40,500 bases of DNA from Eubacterium sp. GTDB lineage: Bacteria > Bacillota > Clostridia > Lachnospirales > Lachnospiraceae. Under the pieces are notes generated by a model. It did not search any database. It had not been told where the DNA came from and worked only from the letters and a program-made list of their open reading frames with translations. Position 1 is the first letter of the stretch. Every line of letters begins with the position of its first letter. The stretch covers positions 1 to 40,500 of the forward strand of contig JAAWJJ010000030.1 of NCBI GenBank assembly GCA_022796875.1. The letters run 5' to 3'. This document shows positions 8,154 through 16,638 of the stretch, piece after piece. The position numbers were made by a program, and so were the translations under genes.

Positions 8154-8182
8154 ATACTATCACATTATTTCGGTTTTTGCAA
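8154..8182 (-). promoter_or_regulatory. Sigma-A promoter of the ACT-hom-apgM-lysC operon
   Basis: On the minus strand TTGCAA (8177-8182) and TAGTAT (8154-8159) are separated by 17 bp, about 80 bp before the first start codon. I see no T-box or amino-acid leader peptide in that short leader. Confidence 0.55.
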
Positions 8183-8196
8183 CTGCTTTTGAAAAA

Positions 8197-8873
8197 ATAT
8201 TATCAGAACATTTACTGCATGGTTCCGGACGGCAGACGGCACAAAACATGTTGTCCTGCCTGTTTTGTCAAATGGAGGTTCTAATCCCGCCGGGATATTT
8301 TAAGGCCTCTTACGCAACCGTCCTCGATACGCCGTCCGGGCGTACTCGGACTTTTGAGGACATCCCTGTCCCCAAATTGCTGTATAAATACGGCGGGAGT
8401 AAGAGCCTCTCATTTTCCTGCACAAGGACAGTCCATCCTGTTTTGTGCCATCTGCCTGAAAACATCGGCGGTAAAATGTTCCGGCAACATTTTTGTAATC
8501 GGAAGAAACCGACGTACCGGCAGTTCCTACAGTTCCGTCAAATATTTCAGAAGTCTGGCAGAATCAGGAAAACGTTTCACAGACGTGGAATGTCAGGCCT
8601 GTACAAAATAATAACCAATTGTCCTTGTGGAAGAAAATGAGATTTTCTTAGCGCTCTGTGTGTGATCAGCAATTTGAGGACAGGGATGTCCTCAAAAGCC
8701 CGAGTGCGCCCGGACGGCGCATTGAGGGCGATTGCGTACGTAAAAGTAATCATGGCAGGGCGGTTAGAAAATCCATTTGATGAAGCAGGCAATTGTTATA
8801 TTTTGTATGGGACTGACAGCATACCTGTGAAATCAGGTTTTTTGATGCCGCCAACTTCTGATAATATTTTTGC
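8197..8873. repeat. Inverted pair of diverged structured repeats
   Basis: Bases 8311-8430 and 8620-8738 are inverted copies of about 120 bp with high but incomplete identity. Weaker similarity extends outward to AATATTATCAGAA at about 8200 and 8870, so each copy may be ~240 bp. Each carries hairpin 1 (copy A TACGCC-GTCCG-GGCGTA, copy B TGCGCC-CGGAC-GGCGCA) and hairpin 2 (TTTGAGGACA-4 nt-TGTCCYCAAA). One stem pair changes A-T to G-C between copies. No convincing gene fits, although the two copies share a short peptide (PSGRTR-FEDIPV-KLL). The ~190-bp centre is not obviously coding. This element fills the 806-base gap between murF and the ACT gene. It could be a non-autonomous mobile element or a structured RNA locus; family unknown. 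Confidence 0.6.
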
Positions 8874-8880
8874 GCCGCTT

Positions 8881-10242
8881 CTACGACAACGCTTCCACAA
8901 TTTTTGAAAACCCCATAAAATGGGACGCTTTCACAAGTACCGTATCCCCCTCTTTTACATATCCTTTCACTGCCGTGCCCAACTCCTCTATATCCGTATA
9001 ATGGTAAATTTCCATCCGAGGATCTTTTGCCGCAGCCGCCTTTATTTCCAGGGAAAGTTCCCCGCACAAAAACAAAGCGTCTATCCCGGCTTCCGCCGCA
9101 TATTCGCCTACCTGGTAATGAAGTTCTTTTTCTTTTGTTCCCAGTTCGCCCATATCACCCAGCACGGCAATTTTTCTGCCCGGCATGCCGGACAGAACCG
9201 ACAGCGACGCTTTCATAGACATCGGGTTTGCATTGTAGCAATCGTCAATAACAGTAATTCCGCCTGTTTTGATAAAATTACTCCGTCCTTTGATCGTACG
9301 CGCATGTTCGATTCCCGATTTGATTTGTTCCGCGCTTAAACCCAACGCTTTACCGATACAGGCGCCTGCCAGTGCGTTCCATACATTATGGAGCCCCGGC
9401 AGCGAAATCAGCGCCCGGAATTTGTCTTCCCCGATTTCCATGGCGGCGGATACGCCTTCCGGGCCAAAATCTTTTACTTCTGTGGCTTTTGCATAAGCGT
9501 CAGGCGTTTCCATCCCGAAAAACAGCGGCCGGATCCCTTTTACGTCTTTCAGGGTATACAGCTTATCATCGTCGCCGTTTAAAACAATAACGGCGTCTTC
9601 TTTCAGAAAATCAAACACTTCGCTTTTCGCTTTGAGCACGCCGTCCCGGTCGGTCAGGTTTTCCAGATGGCAGCTTCCGATATTGGTCATGACAATAATA
9701 TCCGGACGCGCAATCTTTGCCAGGCGGTGCATTTCTCCAAAATCTGAGATCCCCATTTCCAGCACGGCCACTTCATGCTCTTTTCGAATCTGAAATACCG
9801 TCAGCGGCAGGCCGATCTCATTATTAAAGTTCCCCTGCGTCTTTAATACCCGGTATTTTTCCGAAAGTACGGAGGCGATCATTTCTTTTGTGCTGGTTTT
9901 CCCGACGCTTCCGACTACTCCAACTACTTTAATCCTTGTCTGCCGCCTGTAATATTCCGCCAGATCCTTCAATGCCTGCGCCGTTGATTCCACATGGATA
10001 TACGGTTCGCACGACCGGTCCAGCAGGCGTTCGCTTAATACGAACGCCCCCTGCTCTATCGCCGACGGAATAAAATCATGCCCGTCGGCATGTTCTCCTT
10101 TTAACGGTATAAAAAGCCGGTTTTTTCCTGCCGTCCGGCTGTCTGTCGTGACAGCTTCCACCGACAGGCTTTTTTCCTCCGCCTTTCCGTAATATGTTCC
10201 GCCGCATGCATCCGCGATCCGGCCCAACGTCATATTTTCCAA
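8881..10242 (-). CDS. murF: UDP-MurNAc-tripeptide--D-alanyl-D-alanine ligase
   Basis: The 453-residue product adds D-Ala-D-Ala to the UDP-MurNAc-tripeptide in the cytoplasm. Seen: a Mur N-terminal domain (VTTDSRTAGKNRLFIPLKGEHADGHDF), the ATP loop GSVGKTSTKE (residues 111-120), the central-domain LPLTVFQIRKEHEVAVLEMG and NGDDD, and the C-terminal domain with DDCYNANPMSM. The likely start is TTG at 10242, with GGAGG 7 bases upstream; the next ATG, three codons later, is 16 bases from that site. It lies 19 bp after ddl, whose product supplies its substrate, so the two should be co-transcribed. Confidence 0.95.
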   Translation of the reverse strand: MENMTLGRIADACGGTYYGKAEEKSLSVEAVTTDSRTAGKNRLFIPLKGEHADGHDFIPSAIEQGAFVLSERLLDRSCEPYIHVESTAQALKDLAEYYRRQTRIKVVGVVGSVGKTSTKEMIASVLSEKYRVLKTQGNFNNEIGLPLTVFQIRKEHEVAVLEMGISDFGEMHRLAKIARPDIIVMTNIGSCHLENLTDRDGVLKAKSEVFDFLKEDAVIVLNGDDDKLYTLKDVKGIRPLFFGMETPDAYAKATEVKDFGPEGVSAAMEIGEDKFRALISLPGLHNVWNALAGACIGKALGLSAEQIKSGIEHARTIKGRSNFIKTGGITVIDDCYNANPMSMKASLSVLSGMPGRKIAVLGDMGELGTKEKELHYQVGEYAAEAGIDALFLCGELSLEIKAAAAKDPRMEIYHYTDIEELGTAVKGYVKEGDTVLVKASHFMGFSKIVEALS

Positions 10243-10261
10243 TCCGCATCCTCCATCATTT

Positions 10262-11308
10262 TCACTGTTTTTTCAGAGCCGATTCCAGAATCTTTTCACA
10301 TAACTGTCCGAAATCAATCCCGACTGCCTGGGCCTCCTGCGGCAGAAGGCTGATCGGCGTCATTCCCGGCAGCGTATTTGCTTCCAGACAATATACATTT
10401 TCTTCATCATCCATCACAAAATCCATCCTCGCATAGGATTTTAACCCCAGCGCACCGGCGGCTTCTTTCGTATAACGCTGCATTTCTTTTGTGATATTAT
10501 CTTTTAAGTCCGCCGGGCAGGTTTCTACTGCGTTTCCTGCCTTATACTTATTTTTGTAATCATAAAATCCCTCGACTGGTTTGATTTCAATTACCGGCAG
10601 CACCATACCGTCTATAATTCCGACAGAAAAATCCCGTCCTTCGATATATTGCTCGATTATGACTTCCTCTTCATATTGGAATGCCGCTTCCAGCGCCTGG
10701 TCAAACTCATCGATGCTGTGCACGATTGATACTCCGATGCTGGAACCGCCGCAGCACGGCTTTACGACACACGGCAGGTCCAGTCCCGTATAATGGAATG
10801 CTTTGGCATATTCTCCCTGCCGCATGGTGATTCCCCGCGGCGTCGGGATGCCCGCCGTCAGAAACATCGTTTTTGTCAGCCCCTTATCCATCGCCAGCGC
10901 GCTTTCCAGATAGCCGCTCCCGGTATAGCGGATCCCAAACAGGTCAAATGCCGCCTGAATCTTCCCGTTTTCGCCGATTCCGCCGTGCAGAGCCATAAAT
11001 ACAATATCCGCCGCTTTACAGATCTCAAGCACCCTGCTGCCAAAAAAGCAGTCCGTCTGATCTTTCCGGCGTGCTTTTACCTTTTCCAGATCCGGCTCTG
11101 TCTGCGGCACGGCGTCCGTATGTACCGAATATTTTTCATCATTTGCAAACAGTTCTTCTACGGTTTCATTTCCTTCGTATCCTAAAAAAACATCCAACAG
11201 CAATGCTTTATGCCCGTTCTTTCTCAACGCAGCGCTGACCGTGCTTCCGGTCACCAATGATACATCTCTTTCTGTACTCAATCCTCCTGCCAATACAACA
11301 ATATTCAT
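10262..11308 (-). CDS. ddl: D-alanine--D-alanine ligase
   Basis: The 348-residue ATP-grasp enzyme joins two D-alanines for peptidoglycan. Seen: MNIVVLAGGLSTERDVSLVTG, the ALHGGIGENGKIQ motif, AMDKGLTK, PCVVKPCCGGSSIGVSIV, and the C-terminal metal site CLEANTLPGMTPISLLPQ. The omega-loop reads EGFYDYKNKY; the Tyr-Lys pair there is characteristic of D-Ala-D-Ala rather than D-Ala-D-lactate ligases, so no intrinsic glycopeptide resistance is suggested. AGGAGGG lies ahead of the ATG. Its product is used by the next gene, murF. Confidence 0.96.
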   Translation of the reverse strand: MNIVVLAGGLSTERDVSLVTGSTVSAALRKNGHKALLLDVFLGYEGNETVEELFANDEKYSVHTDAVPQTEPDLEKVKARRKDQTDCFFGSRVLEICKAADIVFMALHGGIGENGKIQAAFDLFGIRYTGSGYLESALAMDKGLTKTMFLTAGIPTPRGITMRQGEYAKAFHYTGLDLPCVVKPCCGGSSIGVSIVHSIDEFDQALEAAFQYEEEVIIEQYIEGRDFSVGIIDGMVLPVIEIKPVEGFYDYKNKYKAGNAVETCPADLKDNITKEMQRYTKEAAGALGLKSYARMDFVMDDEENVYCLEANTLPGMTPISLLPQEAQAVGIDFGQLCEKILESALKKQ

Positions 11309-11391
11309 ATGAAAAACCCTCCTGTTTTCTTAACCCTGTACCCTTGCAATTTTTTGCGTCATACGTCCATTATAGCCATTCTTCTTTCCGT

Positions 11392-12291
11392 TTACAACCG
11401 CAAAGACAGTTCTTTTCCGTTTTCTTCACCTCCGGCAAAACCGACAAACTGTATTTCCTGTAAAACCCCTGCATAATTCTGATATTTTCCGGCTTCCTCC
11501 GACTGGCCCAGTTTTTCATAATCCTGCGACATCAGGCTGGTCAGTTCATACAGATCGTGAATCATCCCTTTCTGCGTGTTATAGCAGATCGCTTTCTCAC
11601 ATTCGGCAATTGATTCTTCAAAAAGCCGCTGCCTCGCATCCCACTCCGCAAGCGTCAGCAAAATGTTGGAGTACAGCCCTCCGCAGGAATCTTTCAACTG
11701 CTTTTTCTCCAGATAATCCGCTATCCGGCGCACCTGGTTTTTCGCGGTTTTGGTTCTTTTGCAAATATACTCGCAACGGCAGATTTTATACATAATTCTT
11801 ATTTCCATAATGGTAAATAACCGGTTTTCAAACTGCATTTGCATGGAAAACTTCTGTACCGTACACTGCAGTGCTTCGATCAGCCACTTTTGCACCTGTT
11901 TTACCGGCTTGCTGCGTTTTTCTTCATATAACGCCCTGCACCACAGGATATACTGCCTTTCCAGCACGTTCCCACTATCCGTTTCTTTTTCATATTCATT
12001 GATCTTTGTCAGAAGTGCCGTATCATCTTTCCTGTCAAAAAGCCGGTCAATTTCCTGTTCCAACAGAAAACGGCACAAATCTTTTTCCCCAAGCAACGCC
12101 AGCTGCATCACATATCTGGCTCCGAGCCGCTCCAACAACGCTTCCAGCAGTCTGCGTCCCGGCGTCTGCAGCCCGTTCTCTATTTTTGACAATGTCGCCG
12201 GCGTGCAAATCCCTTCACAGAGCTGCTCCTGTGTCAATCCCTGCCGGATCCGATACTCACGAACCAAATCTCCCATTGGATAATAAACCAT
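11392..12291 (-). CDS. XRE-family regulator with TPR-like C-terminal region
   Basis: The 299-residue protein has an N-terminal helix-turn-helix (residues ~7-60; LVREYRIRQGLTQEQLCEGICTPATLSKIENG) and a long helical region with TPR-like repeats (for example LAEWDARQRLFEESIAECEKAICYNTQKG and LMSQDYEKLGQSEEAGKY). The start at 12291 follows GGGGAGGGG; a longer in-frame reading to 12330 has no such site. This HTH-plus-TPR design is that of peptide-responsive RRNPP-like regulators, but no signal peptide gene is visible nearby, so the ligand is unknown. It lies 83 bp upstream of ddl on the same strand and could be co-transcribed with it. Confidence 0.75.
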   Translation of the reverse strand: MVYYPMGDLVREYRIRQGLTQEQLCEGICTPATLSKIENGLQTPGRRLLEALLERLGARYVMQLALLGEKDLCRFLLEQEIDRLFDRKDDTALLTKINEYEKETDSGNVLERQYILWCRALYEEKRSKPVKQVQKWLIEALQCTVQKFSMQMQFENRLFTIMEIRIMYKICRCEYICKRTKTAKNQVRRIADYLEKKQLKDSCGGLYSNILLTLAEWDARQRLFEESIAECEKAICYNTQKGMIHDLYELTSLMSQDYEKLGQSEEAGKYQNYAGVLQEIQFVGFAGGEENGKELSLRL

Positions 12292-12372
12292 AACGCCCCT
12301 CCCCTTTTTCTTTTGTAATTCTCCAAACAATAAAACGCCGCGTTTTAAGGCTTTCTATGCTCGCGGAAATGA

Positions 12373-12420
12373 AAAAACCGCGGAAAGCAAATCTTTTTTC
12401 GATCTGTTTTCTGCGGTTTT
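12373..12420 (-). terminator. Terminator of the por operon
   Basis: AAAACCGCGGAAAGCA and TGTTTTCTGCGGTTTT form a 14-16 bp imperfect stem. On the minus strand it ends in a T6 run, about 100 bp after the porB stop. Confidence 0.75.
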
Positions 12421-12519
12421 CCATGTTCTACCACTATTATATAAAATTATCTTTTACGCCGCCACACGTGCCGCTTTGCAATCGCCAAAATACGTTTCCA
12501 TTTTGCAAAAACCGACTAT

Positions 12520-13452
12520 TTATTCTCCACAGCGCTCTTTTAATTCTTCCCAGCGGCGATCCAGTTCTTCCTGGAATTTGCCGATCAGATGCTCGTTTTC
12601 CGGTTTAAATAAATGCTTAAACCGTCCCTGTTTCTTTAAAAATTCCTCAATCGGAAGCTTATTTTTCGGCGAATAATTGAGAATCCATTTTCCGTCCACT
12701 ACTTCAAAGAGCGGCCAGTAGCACGTTTCTACCGCAATCTTGCAGATTTCCATTATATCCGCCGCATCATAGCGCCATCCTCTTGGACACGGCGCCATAA
12801 TATTCAGAAACGCCGGGCCTTCCGTATAGATCGCCCTCTCTGATTTCACATGGATGTCCCTGAAATTCTGCGTAAACGTCGTCTGGCCGACATACGGAAT
12901 ATTATGCGCCGCCATAATTGCCGCCAGATCTTTCCGGTACTGCGTTTTTCCGGCTGATTCGCTGCCGACTGGCGTAGTCGTTGTGTCCGCGTACATCGGC
13001 GTCGCCGAAGAACGCTGAATACCGGTATTCATATAAGCTCCGTTATCATAGCAGACATACGTAAAATCATGGCCGCGCTCCATCGCCCCGGATAAGGACT
13101 GCAAACCGATATCATACGTACCGCCGTCCCCGCCGAACGTGATAAATTTGTAATTGCTTTTGATTTTTCCTTTTCTTTTCAGCGCTTTGTACGCCGTTTC
13201 CACACCGCTCATCGTCGCGCCCGCATTTTCAAAAGCATTGTGGATATAGCTGTCTTCATACGCCGTATACGGGTAAATAAACGAAGACACTTCCAGGCAG
13301 CTCGTTGCATTGCCGATTACCGCTTTGTCTTCTTCATGAAGCCCGCGCAGGACGTTCCTTACCGCAATCGTTCCGCCGCAGCCCGCGCACATCCTGTGTC
13401 CCGGAGCGAGTCTTTCCGGCTTGCTCATTGTCTTTTTAAAATTATATGCCAT
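12520..13452 (-). CDS. porB: 2-oxoacid:ferredoxin oxidoreductase, beta subunit
   Basis: The 310-residue thiamine-pyrophosphate-binding subunit has the GDGGTYDIG motif (from residue 109) followed by NTG. Cysteines CAGC (22 and 25), C52 and C222 (MAPCPRGW) are positioned to hold the subunit's [4Fe-4S] cluster. It completes the catalytic core with the alpha subunit. Its ATG overlaps the porA stop by one base (TAATG), which indicates translational coupling. It is the last gene of the operon. Pyruvate is the likely substrate by similarity, but the sequence alone does not exclude another 2-oxoacid. Confidence 0.92.
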   Translation of the reverse strand: MAYNFKKTMSKPERLAPGHRMCAGCGGTIAVRNVLRGLHEEDKAVIGNATSCLEVSSFIYPYTAYEDSYIHNAFENAGATMSGVETAYKALKRKGKIKSNYKFITFGGDGGTYDIGLQSLSGAMERGHDFTYVCYDNGAYMNTGIQRSSATPMYADTTTTPVGSESAGKTQYRKDLAAIMAAHNIPYVGQTTFTQNFRDIHVKSERAIYTEGPAFLNIMAPCPRGWRYDAADIMEICKIAVETCYWPLFEVVDGKWILNYSPKNKLPIEEFLKKQGRFKHLFKPENEHLIGKFQEELDRRWEELKERCGE

Positions 13453-14648
13453 TAAAATCTCTCCTCCAAATCCCTGACACCGATATACCGCGGTGCATAT
13501 TCCACAAACTGTTCTTTTTCAGCCTCTTTTAACTCTGCAAATATCTGTTCCACATGCTCTACCAGCAGATCTCTGCCGCCCAGGCCATAAATATAGTTGA
13601 TGCACGGAAGCAGTACTTTCCCTTTAAAAAGCGCTGCCGGCACTTCTGCTCCGAGCGGGCCACCCATATCGCTGAAGCTTTCCGCCCTGTCCATGATCGC
13701 CACCGCTTTTACGTTTTTCAGTGCTTCCGCCAGTTCTTCTCCCGGGAACGGGCGGAACAGGCGAATTTTAATCAAACCGACTTTCTCTCCCTGGTCCCTC
13801 AGTTTATCAACAACCACTTTTGACGTACCTGCCGCAGAACCGATAATTACCATAGCATATTCCGCGTCTTCCATACGGTATTCTTCAAACAGCCCGTATT
13901 TCCTGCCGGAAAGCTTTTCAAACTCCTCCGCCACTTCCAACACGACTTTTTTTACATTGGCTACGGCTGCCGCCTGGGAGCGTTTTGCCTCAAAATAATA
14001 AGGGGAAACCGAATACGGCCCTACCGCATACGGTTCTTTCTCGTTCAGCAGATAATTTTCCGGCTCATACTCTCCAACAAATCCTCTGACTTCTTTATCT
14101 TCTAACAGTTCGATATTTTCGATCGCGTGACTCGTGATAAAACCGTCCTGGCATACCATGATCGGCAGCCTGACGTCTTTGTGTTCCGCAATTCGGTAAG
14201 CCTGCACGAAATTGTCGTAAGCTTCCTGGTTATTTTCCGAATACACCTGTATCCATCCGGAATCCCGGGCGCCCATACTGTCGGAATGGTCCGCGTTAAT
14301 GTTAATCGGTCCGGATAACGCACGGTTAACGACCGCCATTGCGATCGGAAGCCTGTCGGAAGCCGCTACATACAGTTCTTCCCACATAAAAGCCAGCCCG
14401 CAGGAGGACGTCGCCGTTACCGCCCGTGCCCCGGCCGCCGACGCGCCGATTGCCGCGCTCATGGAACTGTGCTCACTCTCTACCGGAATAAACTCCGTAT
14501 CTACTTCCCCGTTTGCTGCGTAATCGCAAAAATACTGCGGGATTTCCGTCGATGGAGTAATTGGGAACGCCGGCATAACGTCCGGGTTTACCTGTTTGAT
14601 TGCGAGGGCAATCGCCTCATTTCCTGATATTCTGTCCCTGATAGCCAT
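13452..14648 (-). CDS. porA: 2-oxoacid:ferredoxin oxidoreductase, alpha subunit
   Basis: The 398-residue product resembles the PorA subunit of four-subunit pyruvate ferredoxin oxidoreductases. It has GNEAIALAIKQVNPDVMPAFPITPSTEI at the N-terminus, VESEHSSMSAAIGASAAGARAVTATSSCGL, a central region ending in IIGSAAGTSKVVVD, and FRPFPGEEL near the C-terminus. The complex oxidises a 2-oxoacid (probably pyruvate) with CoA to acyl-CoA and CO2 and reduces ferredoxin. It begins 1 bp after porD. Confidence 0.93.
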   Translation of the reverse strand: MAIRDRISGNEAIALAIKQVNPDVMPAFPITPSTEIPQYFCDYAANGEVDTEFIPVESEHSSMSAAIGASAAGARAVTATSSCGLAFMWEELYVAASDRLPIAMAVVNRALSGPININADHSDSMGARDSGWIQVYSENNQEAYDNFVQAYRIAEHKDVRLPIMVCQDGFITSHAIENIELLEDKEVRGFVGEYEPENYLLNEKEPYAVGPYSVSPYYFEAKRSQAAAVANVKKVVLEVAEEFEKLSGRKYGLFEEYRMEDAEYAMVIIGSAAGTSKVVVDKLRDQGEKVGLIKIRLFRPFPGEELAEALKNVKAVAIMDRAESFSDMGGPLGAEVPAALFKGKVLLPCINYIYGLGGRDLLVEHVEQIFAELKEAEKEQFVEYAPRYIGVRDLEERF

Positions 14649-14649
14649 T

Positions 14650-14952
14650 TTATTTTCCTCCCTCCATCACAATTGCGCCAAACGGGCAGGTTTTTACGCA
14701 AATACCGCAGCCTTTGCAGTGCTCCAGGTCAAATGCGCCGCGCTTTCCGTTTTCTACCGGAATCGAACTGTCCGGACAGACCGGCGTGCAGATCAGGCAC
14801 TGCCTGCAGTTTGCTTCTATGTAAACCGGGGTTTCCGTTCTCCATTCTCCCGTGTTGAACTGTTTTGAGGTGCCGGCTCCGACAATCCCCATGCCTTCGG
14901 TCAGTTCCTGCCAGGCGGAATGTTCGTTTATTTTTGAAATATCTGTTGCCAT
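14650..14952 (-). CDS. porD: 2-oxoacid:ferredoxin oxidoreductase, delta (ferredoxin-like) subunit
   Basis: The 100-residue subunit carries two [4Fe-4S] motifs, CRQCLICTPVCP (from about residue 49) and CKGCGICVKTCP (from about residue 79). They relay electrons from the catalytic core to soluble ferredoxin. The N-terminal WQELTEGMGIVGAGTSKQFNTGEWRTE is typical of PorD. Its ATG overlaps the porC stop (TAATG). Confidence 0.95.
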   Translation of the reverse strand: MATDISKINEHSAWQELTEGMGIVGAGTSKQFNTGEWRTETPVYIEANCRQCLICTPVCPDSSIPVENGKRGAFDLEHCKGCGICVKTCPFGAIVMEGGK

Positions 14953-15524
14953 TACCCTACCTCCGCTAATGTCATTCTGAGCGCTTTCATATTGCCTTCG
15001 ATTACTTCCGGCTTCGACGCGAATTTATGTTCAAATGATTTTTGCATTTCCATTACAAAACGTTCCTCTTCCATCACTCCGCACACTTTCACGATCGCCG
15101 CCAGCATTGGCGTGTTCGGGAAATATTTCCCTAATGCGGCGACGGAAATACGTCTGGCGTCCACTAAATAAATCTTTCCTTTATATCCTTTTAACAGCGG
15201 TTCGATCTCCGCAATCTTCCGGGACGTATTGATCACGATCGCCCCGTCCGGATTCAGGCCTTTCGTCACATCCACCGCTTCCAATAAAGTTTCGTCCACG
15301 ACGACTACAAAATCCGGATCGTAAATATTGGAATGAATCCGGATCACCTGATCGCTGATCCTGTTGTAGGCCGTAATTGGCGCCCCCATCCTCTCCGGGC
15401 CGTATTCCGGAAAACCCTGCACATATTTACCGGTTTCAAACGCTACGTCTGCAAGCAGCAGCGCCGCCGTTTTAGCTCCCTGGCCGCCGCGCCCGTGCCA
15501 CCTGATCTCAATTGTTTCTTTCAC
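14952..15524 (-). CDS. porC: 2-oxoacid:ferredoxin oxidoreductase, gamma subunit
   Basis: The 190-residue subunit starts METIEIRW-like with the hallmark GRGGQGAKTAALLLADVA and GFPEYGPERMGAPITAYNRISD. It starts at GTG, with AGGAG 8 bases upstream. It is first in the order porC-porD-porA-porB, with overlaps or 1-bp gaps throughout. Genes for the split enzyme are less usual in clostridia than the single-chain enzyme, so this may be a second, specialised oxidoreductase. Confidence 0.93.
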   Translation of the reverse strand: MKETIEIRWHGRGGQGAKTAALLLADVAFETGKYVQGFPEYGPERMGAPITAYNRISDQVIRIHSNIYDPDFVVVVDETLLEAVDVTKGLNPDGAIVINTSRKIAEIEPLLKGYKGKIYLVDARRISVAALGKYFPNTPMLAAIVKVCGVMEEERFVMEMQKSFEHKFASKPEVIEGNMKALRMTLAEVG

Positions 15525-15756
15525 TGATCGATCTCCTTCTTTCTATAATAGGAAATTTTATACGTTATCACTTTCATTTGACACGATATTCCTATGATAT
15601 CATAATTTTCTTTCTGCAAAATACATTTGTCGCCGTAGTGCGGACGTTTTGTTTCTAAAAAAATCCCTGCATAACAGGAGTTCCGGTCCGCCAATTTATC
15701 ACTATAGCCAAATATCCCTACAAGCATGGCTATTTTCCTCATTGCCTGCGAAAATA

Positions 15757-15820
15757 AAAGACTGTACTGACAGCTACGCTTTATTATAACGAAAAGCCTG
15801 CTGTTCGTACAGTCCTTTTT
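15757..15820 (-). terminator. Terminator of hpf
   Basis: GACTGTAC (15760-15767) pairs with GTACAGTC (15807-15814), with an inner CAGC/GCTG pairing, then T-rich sequence on the minus strand. The 369-base gap 15525-15892 otherwise contains the por leader. A small dyad GATAT-N7-ATATC near 15583 is the only other structure I see there. Confidence 0.6.
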
Positions 15821-15892
15821 CTTTCCTGGTTTGACAAATTTTTCTTTAATTCCCTGTTTCTTTTTGTTAAATATGCCAAAAGCACCCGACAT

Positions 15893-16417
15893 TTAACATT
15901 CTGGCTCAATCAAGCCATACGTATTTCCTTTTCTTCTATATACTACGTTCACTTCTTCGGTGTCCGCATTGCGGAATACAAAGAAGTCATGTCCCAACAA
16001 ATCCATCTGTACGCAGGCGTCTTCCGGAAACATCGGTTTCATACCGAACTTTTTCGTCCGTATAATCCTGACTTCGTCGTCTTCCGTTTCTTTCTCAATA
16101 AATTCTTTCCGCAGGTTCGCGCCGCTCTGATACTGCGTTACCAGCTTGTTCTTATATTTTTTCAGCTGGCGCTCGATCACTTCTTCTACAAGGTCAATCG
16201 TCACATACATATCGTTGCTGACCTGCTCCGTCCGGATAATATTTCCTTTCATTGGAATCGTAACTTCTATTTTCTGGCGTTCTTTTTCCACGCCCATGGT
16301 TACATAAATGTCTGTATCTTCCGTAAAATACCTTTCCAGTTTCCCGAGCCGCTCTGTTACCGCCGCCTTAATGCCATCAGTTAAATCAATGTTTTTTCCT
16401 GTAATTGTAATACGCAT
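15893..16417 (-). CDS. hpf: Ribosome hibernation-promoting factor, long form
   Basis: The 174-residue product has an N-terminal S30AE domain (MRITITGKNIDLTDGIKAAV, residues 1-~100) and the C-terminal dimerisation domain of long HPF (KFGMKPMFPEDACVQMDLLGHDFFVFRNADTEEVNVVYRRKGNTYGLIEP). Long HPF pairs two 70S ribosomes into inactive 100S dimers in stationary phase or stress. The ATG at 16417 follows AAAAGGGG; 16 extra in-frame residues upstream do not match the family. A TATACT -10 with a weak -35 lies ~100 bp upstream. Confidence 0.95.
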   Translation of the reverse strand: MRITITGKNIDLTDGIKAAVTERLGKLERYFTEDTDIYVTMGVEKERQKIEVTIPMKGNIIRTEQVSNDMYVTIDLVEEVIERQLKKYKNKLVTQYQSGANLRKEFIEKETEDDEVRIIRTKKFGMKPMFPEDACVQMDLLGHDFFVFRNADTEEVNVVYRRKGNTYGLIEPEC

Positions 16418-16513
16418 AATATTCAACCCCTTTTTTACATTTTCTGACAACTGGAATATGTACAAACATCATCTTTGTATTTGTTTGCCATTTTTCACAT
16501 CTGCCGTAATAAC

Positions 16514-16542
16514 AGTATAACACACTTTTTATCGGTGCGAAA
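16514..16542 (-). promoter_or_regulatory. Candidate hpf promoter
   Basis: On the minus strand a consensus TATACT -10 (16514-16519) lies 17 bp from a weak TTTCGC -35 (16537-16542). The poor -35 would fit an activated or alternative-sigma promoter, which I cannot decide. Confidence 0.4.
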
Positions 16543-16638
16543 CGTATTATTCAGATTTTTAGCAGAATTTTCATAATTGTCGTTATTTTTTATGAAGATG
16601 CAGAAAGGTACTGACAGTTTCTTCTTTCCATTTACATA

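Noticed and set aside
8075..8200. Search for a threonine attenuator or T-box before the ACT-hom operon
   Set aside because: The leader between the promoter (-10 at 8154) and the start codon is only ~75 nt, with no Thr-rich peptide and no terminator.
7954..8640. Open plus-strand frame of 228 codons over the ACT gene start and the inverted repeat
   Set aside because: Its first part is antisense to the ACT-domain gene and its promoter; the rest follows the repeat. No start site or recognisable protein.
15521..15892. Open frame of 123 codons between hpf and porC on the minus strand
   Set aside because: It runs through the hpf terminator hairpin and the por leader, has no ribosome binding site and has no domain-like composition.
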